A stretch of 51,397 nucleotides of DNA from a bacterium (GCA_017538365.1 JAFYIZ010000026.1:66716-118112), one strand, 5' to 3'. Positions 1 to 9,644 are shown, counted from the first letter of the stretch. Notes: generated by a model not told the origin, from the letters alone. Translations and numbers: made by a program.

Positions 1-421
1 CGACACTGACGATTTTTTCTCCGGAATCTTCCGGCTGTTCTTCCTCCGCGACTTCGACAGACGCCTCTTCGACCGGTTTTACGGAAGGTTCGGGGGCTTC
101 CTCTTCCGCAGTGACTGCCGGAGATTCTTCCGGTTTTGTTTCCAGAACTTCCTCTGCAGGAGTTTCCGGCTGTTTAGCCTCTTCCTGAGAAACAGCAGGA
201 CGCTCGTCCGACGGAATGAAACTTCTCTCTCTGTTTCCTCTGCGGAGTATCGTTTTCGGCTGCTTTACGGGTTCAGGTTTGAAATGATCTCTCGCCTTCT
301 TTTCATGATCTTCATCCACTTTGTTCGCGGCTTTGTATTCTTTGTCGACCGCTTCTTTGAGAAAGTCGATGACGACCTTGCTTTCTACACCAAGTTCTTT
401 TGCCAGTTCACTGATACGCAT
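1..421 (-). CDS. infB: Translation initiation factor IF-2, N-terminal part (cut by window edge)
   Basis: This is the first ~140 codons of IF-2, the GTPase that brings initiator tRNA to the 30S subunit. The start reads MRISELAKELGVESKVVIDF, the typical small IF2_N fold. It is followed by a Lys/Arg and then a Pro/Glu-rich low-complexity linker, as expected ahead of the GTPase domain, which lies outside the window. The ATG overlaps the stop codon of the upstream ylxR-ylxQ gene (TAATG), so the two are translationally coupled. Its place after rimP-nusA-ylxR is the classic nusA-infB operon order. The identification rests on the N-terminal motif and synteny. Confidence 0.88.
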   Translation of the reverse strand, partial: MRISELAKELGVESKVVIDFLKEAVDKEYKAANKVDEDHEKKARDHFKPEPVKQPKTILRRGNRERSFIPSDERPAVSQEEAKQPETPAEEVLETKPEESPAVTAEEEAPEPSVKPVEEASVEVAEEEQPEDSGEKIVSV

Positions 422-996
422 TAAATATCCCCCGAAGTGAAATTATTCAGTAAATTCATATAAAACATAAGTTTTTCCGACTGTTTTGAAGGTTTCAGCG
501 CAAGTACCGAAACACCGCGACCATCGAATTTTTTCCCGAAAAAATCTTTTGGAAACACCGTTTTAAGCCCTTTAAGCCCGGTTTTTTTCTCAAGTTCCTT
601 AACAGTCTTTTCCGATGCGTCCGAAGCAAAGAGAAGCGCACTGAAAACCGTCCCTTTCCCTGCTTCTTCGGCAATGAGGTTCTGCCCTTTAAGGAGAACT
701 CCGCTCCTGCGGCATATCGCGAAATAGTAATCAACCGACTTTTCCGCCTGAGTACGGACGAAATCAAGGATGTTCTCCTGCGGAACACCTAAAGAGGTAC
801 AGTTTTCGAAAGAAGAAAGGGCTTTTTTCGCACCGTAGATCCCGCAGAGGCACTTTTTGTCAAAGTGAGTATAAACCGAGCGCCCCTCGAGTTTCTGAGT
901 CCAGTCGGGAACAAGGACGCTGCCCGCCGCAACCCAGCGCAAAAGGTTTTCCTTATCTTCTCTGCCGCCGCAGAATACGCAACTCCTTTCGGTCAT
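421..996 (-). CDS. ylxR: YlxR (DUF448) - YlxQ (L7Ae-like) fusion protein
   Basis: The N-terminal ~90 residues carry the YlxR/DUF448 pattern: an RSCVFCGG start with a CxxC pair and a later CLCG. The C-terminal ~100 residues look like the L7Ae/YlxQ RNA-binding fold, with a GxxLIAEEAGKG segment and the LLFASDASEKT block. In many bacteria these are two separate neighbouring genes between nusA and infB; here they are one reading frame. The ATG at 996 is chosen because it lies just past the nusA stop (998) and has a GGAG Shine-Dalgarno inside the nusA 3' end. A longer in-frame start inside nusA is less likely. The protein probably binds RNA in ribosome assembly or transcription regulation; its exact role is not known. 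Confidence 0.82.
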   Translation of the reverse strand: MTERSCVFCGGREDKENLLRWVAAGSVLVPDWTQKLEGRSVYTHFDKKCLCGIYGAKKALSSFENCTSLGVPQENILDFVRTQAEKSVDYYFAICRRSGVLLKGQNLIAEEAGKGTVFSALLFASDASEKTVKELEKKTGLKGLKTVFPKDFFGKKFDGRGVSVLALKPSKQSEKLMFYMNLLNNFTSGDI

Positions 997-997
997 A

Positions 998-2572
998 CTA
1001 CTCCTTCTCTTCCTTTTCGCCTTCTTCTTCGTCAAGTTTCGAGAAATCGAAGAAGGAATCAGGCGTTACTCTGCCGACTTTGTCGCGTTTTTTGCCGTTG
1101 AGCTCGTCAATGTGGATCTGGAGACTGTAACGGATCTGTCTCGCTCTTCTTATGCTGAGTTCAGCATTCTTTGCGAAAGATTCGGTATCGGGTTCGCTCT
1201 GAATGTCGGCAAGAGTGAGATAGCCTCTTTCAGCCAGGAACTGGCCGAGTTCTTCGTTGATGCACTTGAGAGTCGTCGTCGGAACGTCGAGTTTCTTTTC
1301 GAGTTCGTCGTCGATGTTGATGACACCCATGCCTTTTTCAAGCATCATGTTAGCCTGTTCGATTATCGATTCAGCCTTTTCAACCGAAATGTCGGGAAGC
1401 TCGGCCAAAACTTCGGGAGCAACTGTTGTGAGGTCTTCCAGAGTCGTGTAACCGAGTTTGATGAGAGAATCCGCGATGCTCTCGTCGATGCCGTCGATGA
1501 AAAGAAGTCTTCTCTTAGCCTCTTCGAGCATCATCTGCATCTGGCTTTCACTCTGGATATCGATGCTCCAGCCGGTAAGCTGGCTTGCAAGTCTTACGTT
1601 CTCGCCGCCGCGGCCTATTGCGACCGAAAGCTGATCGTCGGGAACGATGACATCCATGCTGTGCTCGTCATCGTCGATGATGATTTGCGAAACTTCTACC
1701 GGAGAAAGTGTGTTGCAGATGTATTTTACGGAATCTTCATCCCACGGAATGATATCGATTTTTTCGCCGCTGAGTTCGTGAACGACGTTCTGGATTCTGG
1801 AGCCTTTCATACCGACGCAAGCACCGACCGGATCGACATCGTGGTCAATCGATCTGACGCTGATTTTGGAGCGGTGACCAGGATCACGCGCAACGCCCTC
1901 GATTTTAACGATTTTCTCAGCAATTTCAGGAACTTCAAGTTCAAAAAGTTTGATTAAGAACATCGTATTTACACGGCTGAGAAGAATATTGCAGCTCTGG
2001 CCCGAAGCCGGTTTTTTGACTTCAAGAATGAAAGCCTTGATTCTGTCGCCCGTTTTGAATCTGTCGGACGGAATCTGCTGCGTGTACGGAAGGTAAGCCT
2101 CTGTTTTGCCGATATCAACGATGATGCCGGTCTTTTCGAAACGTCTTACCGTTCCTGTGATGATTTCAGACTGTCTGTTTTTGAACTCGTCGTAAATTAT
2201 GTCGCCTTCAAGAGTTTTTATCTTCTGAAGAATAACCTGTTTTGCAACCTGAGCCGCTATACGACCGAGTTCGTCAGCTTCCATTTTGATTCCGAGCGTA
2301 TCGCCCAGCTGTGCTTCCGGGTCGATCTTTTTCGCATCTTCCAAAGAAATATCAAGCAGCGGATCTTCGACTCTGTCGGTTACAAGTCTGAAGTAGTAAG
2401 CTTCCAGATTGCCCGTCGCATCGTCGTACATGATGTCGATATCGGCATCCGGTCCGAGTTTTTTCTGAACGGCGCGATAGAGAGCCTCTTTCACGATGTC
2501 AATGATAAGTTCCCTTTTGATACCTTTCATTTTGACCAGCTGGTCGATCAATTCCTTCAAATTAAAGTCCAT
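998..2572 (-). CDS. nusA: Transcription termination/antitermination factor NusA
   Basis: This 524-residue protein binds RNA polymerase and modulates pausing, termination and antitermination. Visible parts are the N-terminal polymerase-binding domain (MDFNLKELIDQLVK...), an S1 domain around residues 130-200 (IITGTVRRFEKTGIIVDIG), two KH domains (DPVGACVGMKGSRI and VAIGRGGENVRLA), and helix-hairpin-helix repeats after residue 350. The C-terminus is acidic (Glu-rich). The start at 2572 overlaps the rimP stop (TAATG); an upstream in-frame start inside rimP adds only six residues and is unlikely. It is the middle gene of the rimP-nusA-ylxRQ-infB operon. Confidence 0.96.
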   Translation of the reverse strand: MDFNLKELIDQLVKMKGIKRELIIDIVKEALYRAVQKKLGPDADIDIMYDDATGNLEAYYFRLVTDRVEDPLLDISLEDAKKIDPEAQLGDTLGIKMEADELGRIAAQVAKQVILQKIKTLEGDIIYDEFKNRQSEIITGTVRRFEKTGIIVDIGKTEAYLPYTQQIPSDRFKTGDRIKAFILEVKKPASGQSCNILLSRVNTMFLIKLFELEVPEIAEKIVKIEGVARDPGHRSKISVRSIDHDVDPVGACVGMKGSRIQNVVHELSGEKIDIIPWDEDSVKYICNTLSPVEVSQIIIDDDEHSMDVIVPDDQLSVAIGRGGENVRLASQLTGWSIDIQSESQMQMMLEEAKRRLLFIDGIDESIADSLIKLGYTTLEDLTTVAPEVLAELPDISVEKAESIIEQANMMLEKGMGVINIDDELEKKLDVPTTTLKCINEELGQFLAERGYLTLADIQSEPDTESFAKNAELSIRRARQIRYSLQIHIDELNGKKRDKVGRVTPDSFFDFSKLDEEEGEKEEKE

Positions 2573-3051
2573 TACTTTTCTCCATTCCAAACTTCATTTA
2601 TTTTTCTGACAAATCCTTTTGCTATCTTAAGTTCCGTTCCGTCTTCGGCGCGGACTACGAATTCTTCTTTGTCGTCATCGACCGAAACGAGTTCGCCCGT
2701 AAAGCGTTTTCTTCCCTCGACAAGTTCCGAAAGTTTGATTTTCAGCGTTTTTCCTATCTCTTCGTGAAGATCGTCCCACCTTCTGACCGGTCTGTCGAGA
2801 CCCGGCGAACTTACTTCAAGGTAGTAGCGGAAAGGAAACGGATCTTCCGCATCGAGAAAATCGCTCACAATCGGACTGAATCTGCCGCACTCGTCAAGCG
2901 AAATGCGCGTTTCAGGCGAAAGTGTGTCGAGATAAACTCTGAAAACGCCGTTCTGACCCGTCGGCAGATCGAGTTCAACTATTTTGAAACCCATCTTGTT
3001 TGCCAACGGCTCCAATTTTAAAAAAATATCCTTAGCTCTGCCACTCCACAT
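2572..3051 (-). CDS. rimP: Ribosome maturation factor RimP
   Basis: This 159-residue protein has the RimP layout. The N-terminal domain carries GFKIVELDLP and the conserved YYLEVSSPGLDRP motif; it is followed by a Sm-like C-terminal beta domain. RimP helps mature the 30S subunit. The gene begins the leftward operon and its stop overlaps the nusA start. The next ~200 bases upstream contain a possible sigma-70 promoter and an octamer-repeat element. Confidence 0.92.
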   Translation of the reverse strand: MWSGRAKDIFLKLEPLANKMGFKIVELDLPTGQNGVFRVYLDTLSPETRISLDECGRFSPIVSDFLDAEDPFPFRYYLEVSSPGLDRPVRRWDDLHEEIGKTLKIKLSELVEGRKRFTGELVSVDDDKEEFVVRAEDGTELKIAKGFVRKINEVWNGEK

Positions 3052-3128
3052 TCAACAACCTCACTCTTTAGATTAAAAACTGCGAAAAAGATGCAGAGAA
3101 ATGAGATAAAAAGAACCTCACGGCGCGC

Positions 3129-3156
3129 TATTTACCATTAAAAATGTAAAAATCAA
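3129..3156 (-). promoter_or_regulatory. Candidate sigma-70 promoter for the rimP operon
   Basis: On the minus strand TTGATT is followed after 16 bases by TAAATA, about 80 bases ahead of the rimP start in an AT-rich gap. This is pattern matching only. Confidence 0.35.
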
Positions 3157-3177
3157 ATTTTTATTTCATTAATATTG

Positions 3178-3243
3178 TTGCCGCCGCAGATATCTCGAAA
3201 TATCGAATTATCGTTATATCGACACGATTTACCGCGGCGGCGG
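3178..3243. repeat. Octamer-period repeat with GC-box flanks (copy 1)
   Basis: The gap between rpoD and rimP holds TTGCCGCCGC on the left and CCGCGGCGGCGG on the right. Between them run the octamers TCGAAATA, TCGAATTA, TCGTTATA and TCGACACG at a strict 8-base step (3195-3226). The same design recurs at 7096-7155 and 13673-13786 and, without full flanks, at 9602, 37263 and 40340. The complementary flanks could pair as a stem. Its function is unknown. Confidence 0.7.
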
Positions 3244-3248
3244 AAGAA

Positions 3249-5264
3249 TTACATGAAATCGTCCCAGGAAGTCTTTTTGCTCTTGAGCATTTTTTTGAGT
3301 TTGATAACTGCTTTCGCTTCGATCTGTCTGATTCTTTCGCGGGTTACGCCGAATTCCTTGCCGATTTCGTCAAGGGTGAACGAGTCGGTTTCGCCTATTC
3401 CGAAACGCATTCTGATGACTTTTTCCTCTCTCGGAGTGAGGCCGTGGAAAAGCTCTCTGATGATTTCTGCCATATTCTGGCGTGCGGTGTAGTCTTCAGG
3501 ACTTAAAGTCTTCGGATCTTCAACGAAATCCTGAAGCTGGCTGTCTTCGTCCTCACCGATCGGCGTTTCGAGCGAAATAGTCTCTCTCGCGCTGCGCCAA
3601 ACCTTGCGGATCTTGTCTTCCGGAAGGTTCATCTGCTTTGCGACATCGGAAATACTGGGTTCAAAACCGTTTTTATTGGTGAGTTCCTTGATGGTTTTGT
3701 TGATTTTGTTCATCATTTCGATCATGTGGACAGGAATTCTTATCGTTCTGCCCTGATCGGCGATAGCTCTCGTTATCGACTGTCTGATCCACCATGTCGC
3801 GTAAGTCGAGAACTTGTAGCCGCGGTGGTATTCGAACTTGTCGACCGCCTTGATGAGACCGATATTTCCTTCGCAGATGATGTCTTTGAAATCGAGTCCG
3901 CGGTTGTTGTACTTTTTCGCGATGCTGACAACGAGTCTCAGGTTAGCCTGAATAAGCTGGTTTTTCGCGCTGCGGACAGCTTCTTCAGCCGCTCTGAGCT
4001 TTTTGGAATTGGCAGTAAGCTCTTCGATCGAAAGCGTCGTCTCGGCTTCGAGTTTCTTGATGCTCCGTTTCGTCTGGTTGATGAGAGCGTATTTTTCGCT
4101 GATGTGCAGAGCGTTCGCATCGACAAGCGGGAACTTTTCGGGATTTGCGATGATCTGTCCCATCTGTTCGAACGTCATGTTCATCTCTTCTTCGATGATT
4201 TTGATATTGTTCTGAAGCTGTTTCGCCTTCTCTTCGTAAAGCCTGATTTTTTCGCAGAGAGAATTGAGATAAGCCTTGTTGAGTCTCATTTCGATGACGA
4301 TATCGACCATTTCGTCGACAACGGCATTGAGGGCAGCAGTATATTTTTTCTTTGCATCAGATCTGAGACGCGGAGTTTCAAGCTGTTTCTGGATTTTTAT
4401 TTTTTCTCTGTTTTTTGTCTTAAGAGACTCGATGCAAGCGACAGTTGCCTCTATAAGCGACTGATTCTTTTCGCTGTTCTGGATTTCTTTCTGGGTAGGA
4501 GCTTTCGGCTGTTTAGCCTTTTTGCCCTGAGCTTCGGGATCAGCAGCCTCATCATCGTCATCGTCGTCATCCATATCGGACGGCCCCTTTTCATTCTCGA
4601 AATCGTCGTCATCATCGTCGTCGTCCGACATATCGTCGCCGTCGCCTCCTATCTCCTCATCCTGTTCTCTGACGATCTCCTTTATGTTCAACTGACCGTT
4701 GTTAACCTTATCCGGAATAGTCACGATCTCCTTGAAAGTGATGAAAAAGTCGAGAAGAAGCCTGATTATGTCCTTTTCACCGCTTTCAATCTTCTTTGCT
4801 ATGTCGACTTCGCCCTCTTTCGTGAGCAGAGGAACCGAACCGATCGTGAGCATATACATTCTGAGCGGGTCTTTTCTTCCGCGTTCGTGCGTTGTCGCAG
4901 AGGATTTTTTCATTATCGTCGCAACCGCATCGGCAGAAGGTACCTCTGTTTCATCGGGTACGCTCGGAGCACCGATTTTTCTATCGAGATTGAAGTCGTC
5001 AGGAAGAACGTTGAAAAGCATCTCCATATCGTCGACGTTGAAATCGTCCGGCACCATTTTGTTGAAATCCTGCGGATCGGTGAAGTTGTCGGCATTAAGC
5101 AGAACGTCCTTTGCAACCTGTTCAAGCGACTCTTTCGGGTTTCTCCCCTCCTGCTGAAGCTGTCTCACTCTGTCGGAAATCTGCTCTTCCTTTTTCCTGC
5201 GGCTCAAAGCCTCGGAATCTCTTGTGATCAAATTTCTTTTTTTCATGAAAGGCGGAATTCTCAT
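3249..5264 (-). CDS. rpoD: RNA polymerase primary sigma factor (sigma-70)
   Basis: This 671-residue housekeeping sigma factor directs RNA polymerase to promoters. Region 2 is clear ([19 protein letters not shown], then [20 protein letters not shown]). Region 3 follows ([14 protein letters not shown]), and region 4 carries the helix-turn-helix [20 protein letters not shown]. Region 1.2 lies near residues 130-165. The non-conserved insert (about residues 202-245) is extremely acidic, with runs of eight and seven aspartates. The start has a perfect AGGAGG six bases upstream. The gene is directly downstream of dnaG, as in the macromolecular-synthesis operon of many bacteria, but without rpsU in view. 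Confidence 0.97.
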   Translation of the reverse strand: MRIPPFMKKRNLITRDSEALSRRKKEEQISDRVRQLQQEGRNPKESLEQVAKDVLLNADNFTDPQDFNKMVPDDFNVDDMEMLFNVLPDDFNLDRKIGAPSVPDETEVPSADAVATIMKKSSATTHERGRKDPLRMYMLTIGSVPLLTKEGEVDIAKKIESGEKDIIRLLLDFFITFKEIVTIPDKVNNGQLNIKEIVREQDEEIGGDGDDMSDDDDDDDDFENEKGPSDMDDDDDDDEAADPEAQGKKAKQPKAPTQKEIQNSEKNQSLIEATVACIESLKTKNREKIKIQKQLETPRLRSDAKKKYTAALNAVVDEMVDIVIEMRLNKAYLNSLCEKIRLYEEKAKQLQNNIKIIEEEMNMTFEQMGQIIANPEKFPLVDANALHISEKYALINQTKRSIKKLEAETTLSIEELTANSKKLRAAEEAVRSAKNQLIQANLRLVVSIAKKYNNRGLDFKDIICEGNIGLIKAVDKFEYHRGYKFSTYATWWIRQSITRAIADQGRTIRIPVHMIEMMNKINKTIKELTNKNGFEPSISDVAKQMNLPEDKIRKVWRSARETISLETPIGEDEDSQLQDFVEDPKTLSPEDYTARQNMAEIIRELFHGLTPREEKVIRMRFGIGETDSFTLDEIGKEFGVTRERIRQIEAKAVIKLKKMLKSKKTSWDDFM

Positions 5265-5280
5265 TTTTTCCTCCTAAGAA

Positions 5281-7047
5281 TCAATTATCCACGTCAATTT
5301 TATTATCACGTTTTTTCTTTTCGAGTTCTTTGTTTTCCTTAATAATTTCAGCGATTTTTTGTTTAGCTTCCTCGCTGCCGTCACTGCACAGGGTCTTGTA
5401 AAGCATCTCGTTCTGGGCGATCTTTACTCCTGCGATTTCACGATTGAAATATTTTTCAAGAAAGCTCTCATTCTTATCACTGAATTCAGCCGAAATATCG
5501 CCGGACGCATCCACTCTTTCAAGAATGTTCTCCATCGGTTCACCCTCGTCGTAAGCAAGCGAGATCTCGTCTATCAGGTTGCCGTAACCCGAATAAATGA
5601 AATAGTCTCTGACTTCTTCGAGAGCTCTCACGAATTCGTTGTGGAGAAGAGCGATAACGACCAGTTTTCTCAAATTTTCAAAACTGTATTTTTCGTAAAT
5701 ATCGTGCTGTTTCACTTCCCCTTTTTCCGCCTTTGCGGCAAGCGTCCTAACCTGAGACACCGCCGGTTTGTATATCCTGATCTCGCCGTTCGACCTCTTC
5801 ATAACGTAGTTTGAATAAGCCTTTGTCTTAGAAGCCGGAATCTTGGTGAAAATATCGCGGATAATGTGCTCGGTCTTTAGTTTTTCTTCAACGTTGTCAA
5901 GCGAATTGAAAATGGAAAGCTGCTCATCCAGAAGTTCCTGGAAAAGCGGTCTCGAATTTTCGATCAAAGCGCGTATTTTGCCGGCACCGCCCTCTTTTTT
6001 AAGCATCGAATCGGGGTCCTCGCCTTCATCAGTGATAAAAGCTGCTCTGAGATCGAGTTTGTCGGGCACTGTAAGAGTTGCAATTCTTTTTGCAGCTTTG
6101 CGTCCCGCGCTGTCACCGTCAAGCATGACAACTAAAGGCTTGTTGAATCTGCTCAGAATTTCGAGGTGGTCTTCGCTTACCGCAGTTCCCAAAGCCGCAA
6201 CCGCAGTTTTGAAGCCGTTCTGATGCATAGCAACGACGTCAAAGTAGCCTTCGCAGAGAACGACATACGGGAAATCATGCAGCGATTCGCGCACAAAATC
6301 TATTCCGAAAAGGTTGTGTTTTTTGTTGAATACCGGCGTATCGGGCGAATTGAGGTACTTCGGACCCGAATTTCCGCTTCCCATCACCCTTCCGCCGAAA
6401 GCAATGACGTTTTTCCTGCTTATTATCGGGAACATCAGGCGGTTGAAGAAAAACGAACGCGCCCTTGAGGTTTCGTCGATCTTGACAAGTCCCGCCCGTG
6501 CCGCGGTGCTTAAACTTACGCCGTTTTTCTTAAGTTCTTCGATGAAAGCGTCACCGTCACCGATGAAACCGATCGCAAAACGCCGCTTCATTTCGTCCGA
6601 AACACCGCGTTTTCTGAGGTATTCAAGCGCTTCAGGGCTGTTTTCAAGATTCTGCATGAATATTTTCGCTGCGATTTTGTTTGCCTCGAGAATCTCGTTT
6701 CTAAGACGCTCGGTCTCTCTGTCCACCTTCGGTTCATCCTTCAGAAGTTCCGGAATGTTGAAATCTTCGCCAAGCTTTCTCACCGCGTCGGTATAGGAGT
6801 AACCCTCTTTTTTCATCAGGAAGGTTATCGCATTACCGGAAATGCCGCAGCCGAAGCAGAAAAAAACATTCATGTCCGTATTTATGTGAAAAGACGGGGT
6901 TTTTTCGTTGTGGAACGGACACAGGCACTTGAAGCCTTTTCCAGTCGGTTCCAACTTAGCATACTTCGAGATTAATTTGTCAAGGGAAATGCGCTCGGAA
7001 ACGAGCCTGTTGACTTCAGTTGAAAACGCCAACTGCAACTCCTCCAA
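5281..7047 (-). CDS. dnaG: DNA primase
   Basis: DnaG (588 residues) makes RNA primers for replication. The N-terminal CHC2 zinc finger is complete (C43, H46, C64, C67 in CLCPFH...FFCFGCG). The catalytic core and Toprim domain follow (VVLCEGYFDVVAMHQNGF, then VVMLDGDSAGRKAA). The C-terminal ~150 residues should be the helicase-interaction domain; they are poorly conserved, as is usual. It sits 16 bases upstream of rpoD and is probably co-transcribed. A GGAGG Shine-Dalgarno precedes the ATG. Confidence 0.96.
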   Translation of the reverse strand: MEELQLAFSTEVNRLVSERISLDKLISKYAKLEPTGKGFKCLCPFHNEKTPSFHINTDMNVFFCFGCGISGNAITFLMKKEGYSYTDAVRKLGEDFNIPELLKDEPKVDRETERLRNEILEANKIAAKIFMQNLENSPEALEYLRKRGVSDEMKRRFAIGFIGDGDAFIEELKKNGVSLSTAARAGLVKIDETSRARSFFFNRLMFPIISRKNVIAFGGRVMGSGNSGPKYLNSPDTPVFNKKHNLFGIDFVRESLHDFPYVVLCEGYFDVVAMHQNGFKTAVAALGTAVSEDHLEILSRFNKPLVVMLDGDSAGRKAAKRIATLTVPDKLDLRAAFITDEGEDPDSMLKKEGGAGKIRALIENSRPLFQELLDEQLSIFNSLDNVEEKLKTEHIIRDIFTKIPASKTKAYSNYVMKRSNGEIRIYKPAVSQVRTLAAKAEKGEVKQHDIYEKYSFENLRKLVVIALLHNEFVRALEEVRDYFIYSGYGNLIDEISLAYDEGEPMENILERVDASGDISAEFSDKNESFLEKYFNREIAGVKIAQNEMLYKTLCSDGSEEAKQKIAEIIKENKELEKKKRDNKIDVDN

Positions 7048-7095
7048 AAAAAAGGCTGAATATAATAATCTTTAAATTTTTAAAGTCAATATATT

Positions 7096-7155
7096 GCCGC
7101 CGAAAAACTTACCGGGATCTCGTGATCTCGGAATCCCGGAATCCAGAAGGCGGCG
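7096..7155. repeat. Octamer-period repeat with GC-box flanks (copy 2)
   Basis: GCCGCCG (7096-7102) and GGCGGCG (7149-7155) flank the octamers CCGGGATC, TCGTGATC, TCGGAATC and CCGGAATC (7112-7143) at an exact 8-base step. The element lies between the divergent dnaG and lipoprotein genes. The rest of the 7048-7219 gap is AT-rich, with a T-run near 7161. Confidence 0.7.
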
Positions 7156-7170
7156 ACTTGATTTTTTTTT

Positions 7171-7228
7171 AAAAATCACTAAAATCTTTCGTTTTTTTGA
7201 TTTTTATTGAGGTTTTGAGATGAAAAAA
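7171..7228 (+). repeat. Duplicated leader of the first Asp-rich lipoprotein gene
   Basis: The 58 bases leading into the start codon match 8304-8361, ahead of the next lipoprotein gene. The last 38 bases (7191-7228) are identical. The preceding 20 differ at five positions, all transitions. The element carries the GAGG Shine-Dalgarno and probably promoter sequence, so the two genes are likely expressed under similar conditions. Confidence 0.75.
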
Positions 7229-8263
7229 ATTTGCTTTGTTTTAGTACTTTTTACGATGTTTTTGTTCATCGGATGCGGATCAGATGAAGACAAAGGTGAT
7301 ACGGCGACCGATACGACTGATACCGCAGCAGACACTGCGACGGATACTGCAGATACTGGTACGGATACTGATTATCCGGATACCAATTATCCTGACACCT
7401 GCGACTGCGATACAGATGACAGCGAAGATCCGACCGACGATACCGAAACTACGGATGAAGAGGAAATTTCAGACGACACTGATTCCACTGAAGACAACGA
7501 AACTTCTGACGAAGATGAAATTTCAGATGATGCTGATTCTACGGATGACACAGAGTCTAAGGATGACGCGGATTCTTCTGATGATACCGAGACTCCGGAT
7601 GATGCAGATTCTTCCGACGATGCTGATTCTACTGATGATGCAGATTCTTCCAACGACGAAGACCAGACCGTTGCAGATCCCTGTGAAGGCGTATCTTGCG
7701 GAAACAACGGCGTATGCTCGGCGGAAAACGGCAGCGCGGTATGCAACTGCCCGCACGGATACTATGGCAACGGGACAACATGCGCGCCAATCACCTCGCA
7801 GCAACCCGGCTGGATCGGCGTTCAGTGGCCTTTCACGATATCAAAAATGAAAAACGGTGATCCCGAAATGGTCTACGGCAGAATTTACGTCGAAGGCACA
7901 ACCGGATGCCCGTTTGATGCTCATCCACAGCAAAACAGCTGGATTGCCCAGCTGGGTTACAAAAGTGGCTCGGGAAATGCGGAATATCCGATAATTGCAG
8001 GAACATGGACATGGATAAACGCAGATTTTAATCAGAACTACACTTGTCTTGACGGTGAGATTTGGTACGACAACCACGAATATATGGCATCGTTCCCGAC
8101 CAATGAAGCTGGAAATTTCATCTACATTTTCAGATTTTCGCTTGATAACGGCGCGACGTGGTGGTATGCCGACAAAGGCATCGGGCCTGAAAACAGCGAC
8201 CTTCCGAGACCGGATTTCATAACTTCCGGAACAAACTATCCTGGAAAAGCTACGATCAACTAA
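7220..8263 (+). CDS. Secreted lipoprotein with Asp/Thr-rich linker and EGF-like module
   Basis: This 347-residue protein begins with a lipoprotein signal peptide (MKKICFVLVLFTMFLFIGCG, Cys near residue 19). Residues ~25-150 are a low-complexity Asp/Thr/Ser/Glu linker built from degenerate ADSTDD-like units. An EGF-like segment follows (CEGVSCGNNGVC...CNCPHGYYGNGTTC, six cysteines), then a ~160-residue Trp-rich C-terminal domain that I do not recognise. It is expected on the outer membrane surface, with the acidic linker as a spacer. A paralogous leader precedes the next gene. No enzymatic motif is visible. Confidence 0.75.
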   Translation: MKKICFVLVLFTMFLFIGCGSDEDKGDTATDTTDTAADTATDTADTGTDTDYPDTNYPDTCDCDTDDSEDPTDDTETTDEEEISDDTDSTEDNETSDEDEISDDADSTDDTESKDDADSSDDTETPDDADSSDDADSTDDADSSNDEDQTVADPCEGVSCGNNGVCSAENGSAVCNCPHGYYGNGTTCAPITSQQPGWIGVQWPFTISKMKNGDPEMVYGRIYVEGTTGCPFDAHPQQNSWIAQLGYKSGSGNAEYPIIAGTWTWINADFNQNYTCLDGEIWYDNHEYMASFPTNEAGNFIYIFRFSLDNGATWWYADKGIGPENSDLPRPDFITSGTNYPGKATIN

Positions 8264-8303
8264 GCGCTTTTATTCTTTCAAATTCTTTCCTTGCCTTTTA
8301 TTC

Positions 8304-8361
8304 AAGAATCATTAGAATTTTTTGTTTTTTTGATTTTTATTGAGGTTTTGAGATGAAAAAA
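8304..8361 (+). repeat. Duplicated leader of the second Asp-rich lipoprotein gene
   Basis: This is the second copy of the leader described at 7171-7228, ending in the start codon and poly-Lys codons of the thrombospondin-repeat lipoprotein. Confidence 0.75.
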
Positions 8362-9600
8362 GCAGTGATTTTCGCAATTTTTCTTTCATTTGTCTTTTTC
8401 GGCTGTCTGGAAACAACAAAGCTCGTAAGTTCAGGAACTTTTGAGAATGAAGGTGATAATTCGCCGAAGGATGATTCCGACGAAGTAACAAACGATTCTG
8501 ATGACGAAGAGACTGACAATGAAAGACCTTCCGGAGACAATGACCGTGAAAGACCTTCCAGCGACGATGAAAACGAAGGTGAAGAAGACGGTTGGAACGG
8601 CGAAGAAGACGATCCCGATGAAAGACCTGACAGAGACAACGACCGTCCGGGAAGAGACGAAGATTCTCCGTGGAACAACGACGACGACAATGTTCCCGTT
8701 GATCCTATCGACAGAGACAGTGACGGTGACGGAACTCCTGACAGTGAAGACGGTTGCCCTGCCGATCCGAACAAAACCGATCCCGGAACTTGCGGCTGCG
8801 GAGTTGCAGACAGCGATTCAGACATCGACGGTGACGGAATTCTTGACTGCGTTGACAAATGCAAAAACGACAAAAACGAAGATCAGGCCGATCTAGACGG
8901 TGACGGAATAGGCGATGCCTGCGACGAAGACATCGACGGCGACGGAGTTAAAAACGTAGAAGACAACTGCATTAAAGTAGCTAATCCGAAAGAATTGATA
9001 ACAACTTCTTCGCCCATGAAATGGGAACAGCCCGACCTTGATGAAGACGGAATCGGTGACGCCTGCGACGACGATATCGACGGTGACGGAGTTAAAAACG
9101 TGGAAGACAACTGCCCTAACAAGGCAAACGCCGAACAGACAGATACCGATAAAGACGGCGTAGGCGATGCTTGTGATCTCTGCCCTGAGGACAAAACCAA
9201 AACCGAACCTCAAACATGCGGCTGCGGTGTTGCAGAAACAGACAGCGACGGTGACGGAGTTCTTGATTGCATTGACAACTGCAAAGATGTGTTCAACGGT
9301 TCGCAGCTTGACAGCGACGGCGACGGTATAGGCGATGCGTGCGACCCGTCTCCTTTCGAAAAACCTGAAACGGCCGATGCAGATGCGGAACCGGCAGGTG
9401 ACAGCGATAGTGAAACTCCTGATGCTGACGAATCGAATCCGACAGACACGGATACCGAAAATCCAGATGAAAATGCAGACACGGATACTGAGAATCCAGA
9501 TGAAGATGCGGATACAGATACAGAGAATCCCGATACGGATGAACCTGATCCAGCAGGCACAGACGCAGAAAATACCGATGCCGATATTGATATGCCTTAA
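8353..9600 (+). CDS. Secreted lipoprotein with thrombospondin type 3 calcium-binding repeats
   Basis: This 415-residue protein starts with a signal peptide ending in a lipobox-like FFGC. A very acidic linker follows, and then, from about residue 120 to 335, repeated DxDGDGxxDxxDxC motifs (for example [12 protein letters not shown] and [14 protein letters not shown]). These are thrombospondin type 3 repeats, which bind calcium through the aspartates and pair cysteines between repeats. The C-terminal ~80 residues are another Asp/Glu/Pro/Thr linker with [11 protein letters not shown] units. It is probably a surface-exposed structural or adhesive protein. The repetitive DNA could make the length variable between strains. 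Confidence 0.8.
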   Translation: MKKAVIFAIFLSFVFFGCLETTKLVSSGTFENEGDNSPKDDSDEVTNDSDDEETDNERPSGDNDRERPSSDDENEGEEDGWNGEEDDPDERPDRDNDRPGRDEDSPWNNDDDNVPVDPIDRDSDGDGTPDSEDGCPADPNKTDPGTCGCGVADSDSDIDGDGILDCVDKCKNDKNEDQADLDGDGIGDACDEDIDGDGVKNVEDNCIKVANPKELITTSSPMKWEQPDLDEDGIGDACDDDIDGDGVKNVEDNCPNKANAEQTDTDKDGVGDACDLCPEDKTKTEPQTCGCGVAETDSDGDGVLDCIDNCKDVFNGSQLDSDGDGIGDACDPSPFEKPETADADAEPAGDSDSETPDADESNPTDTDTENPDENADTDTENPDEDADTDTENPDTDEPDPAGTDAENTDADIDMP

Positions 9601-9601
9601 T

Positions 9602-9625
9602 TCGGAATCCTTGAATCCAGAAATA
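9602..9625. repeat. Short degenerate octamer-repeat run
   Basis: TCGGAATC, CTTGAATC and CAGAAATA follow each other at an 8-base step in the 44-base gap before the MscS-type gene. This is a weak, short member of the octamer family and lacks the GC flanks. Confidence 0.4.
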
Positions 9626-9644
9626 AAATGCCGAAGAGGTAAAA

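Noticed and set aside
3726-5342. A 538-codon open frame on the plus strand across rpoD
   Set aside because: It is the antisense shadow of rpoD. The translation is low-complexity Val/Phe/Leu/Arg with no family pattern and no Shine-Dalgarno, whereas rpoD on the other strand is certain.
7387-7746. Ser-rich 119-codon minus-strand frame across the Asp-rich lipoprotein linker
   Set aside because: It is the mirror image of GAT/GAC-rich repeats, which read as Ser/Val on the other strand. It has no start site or family.
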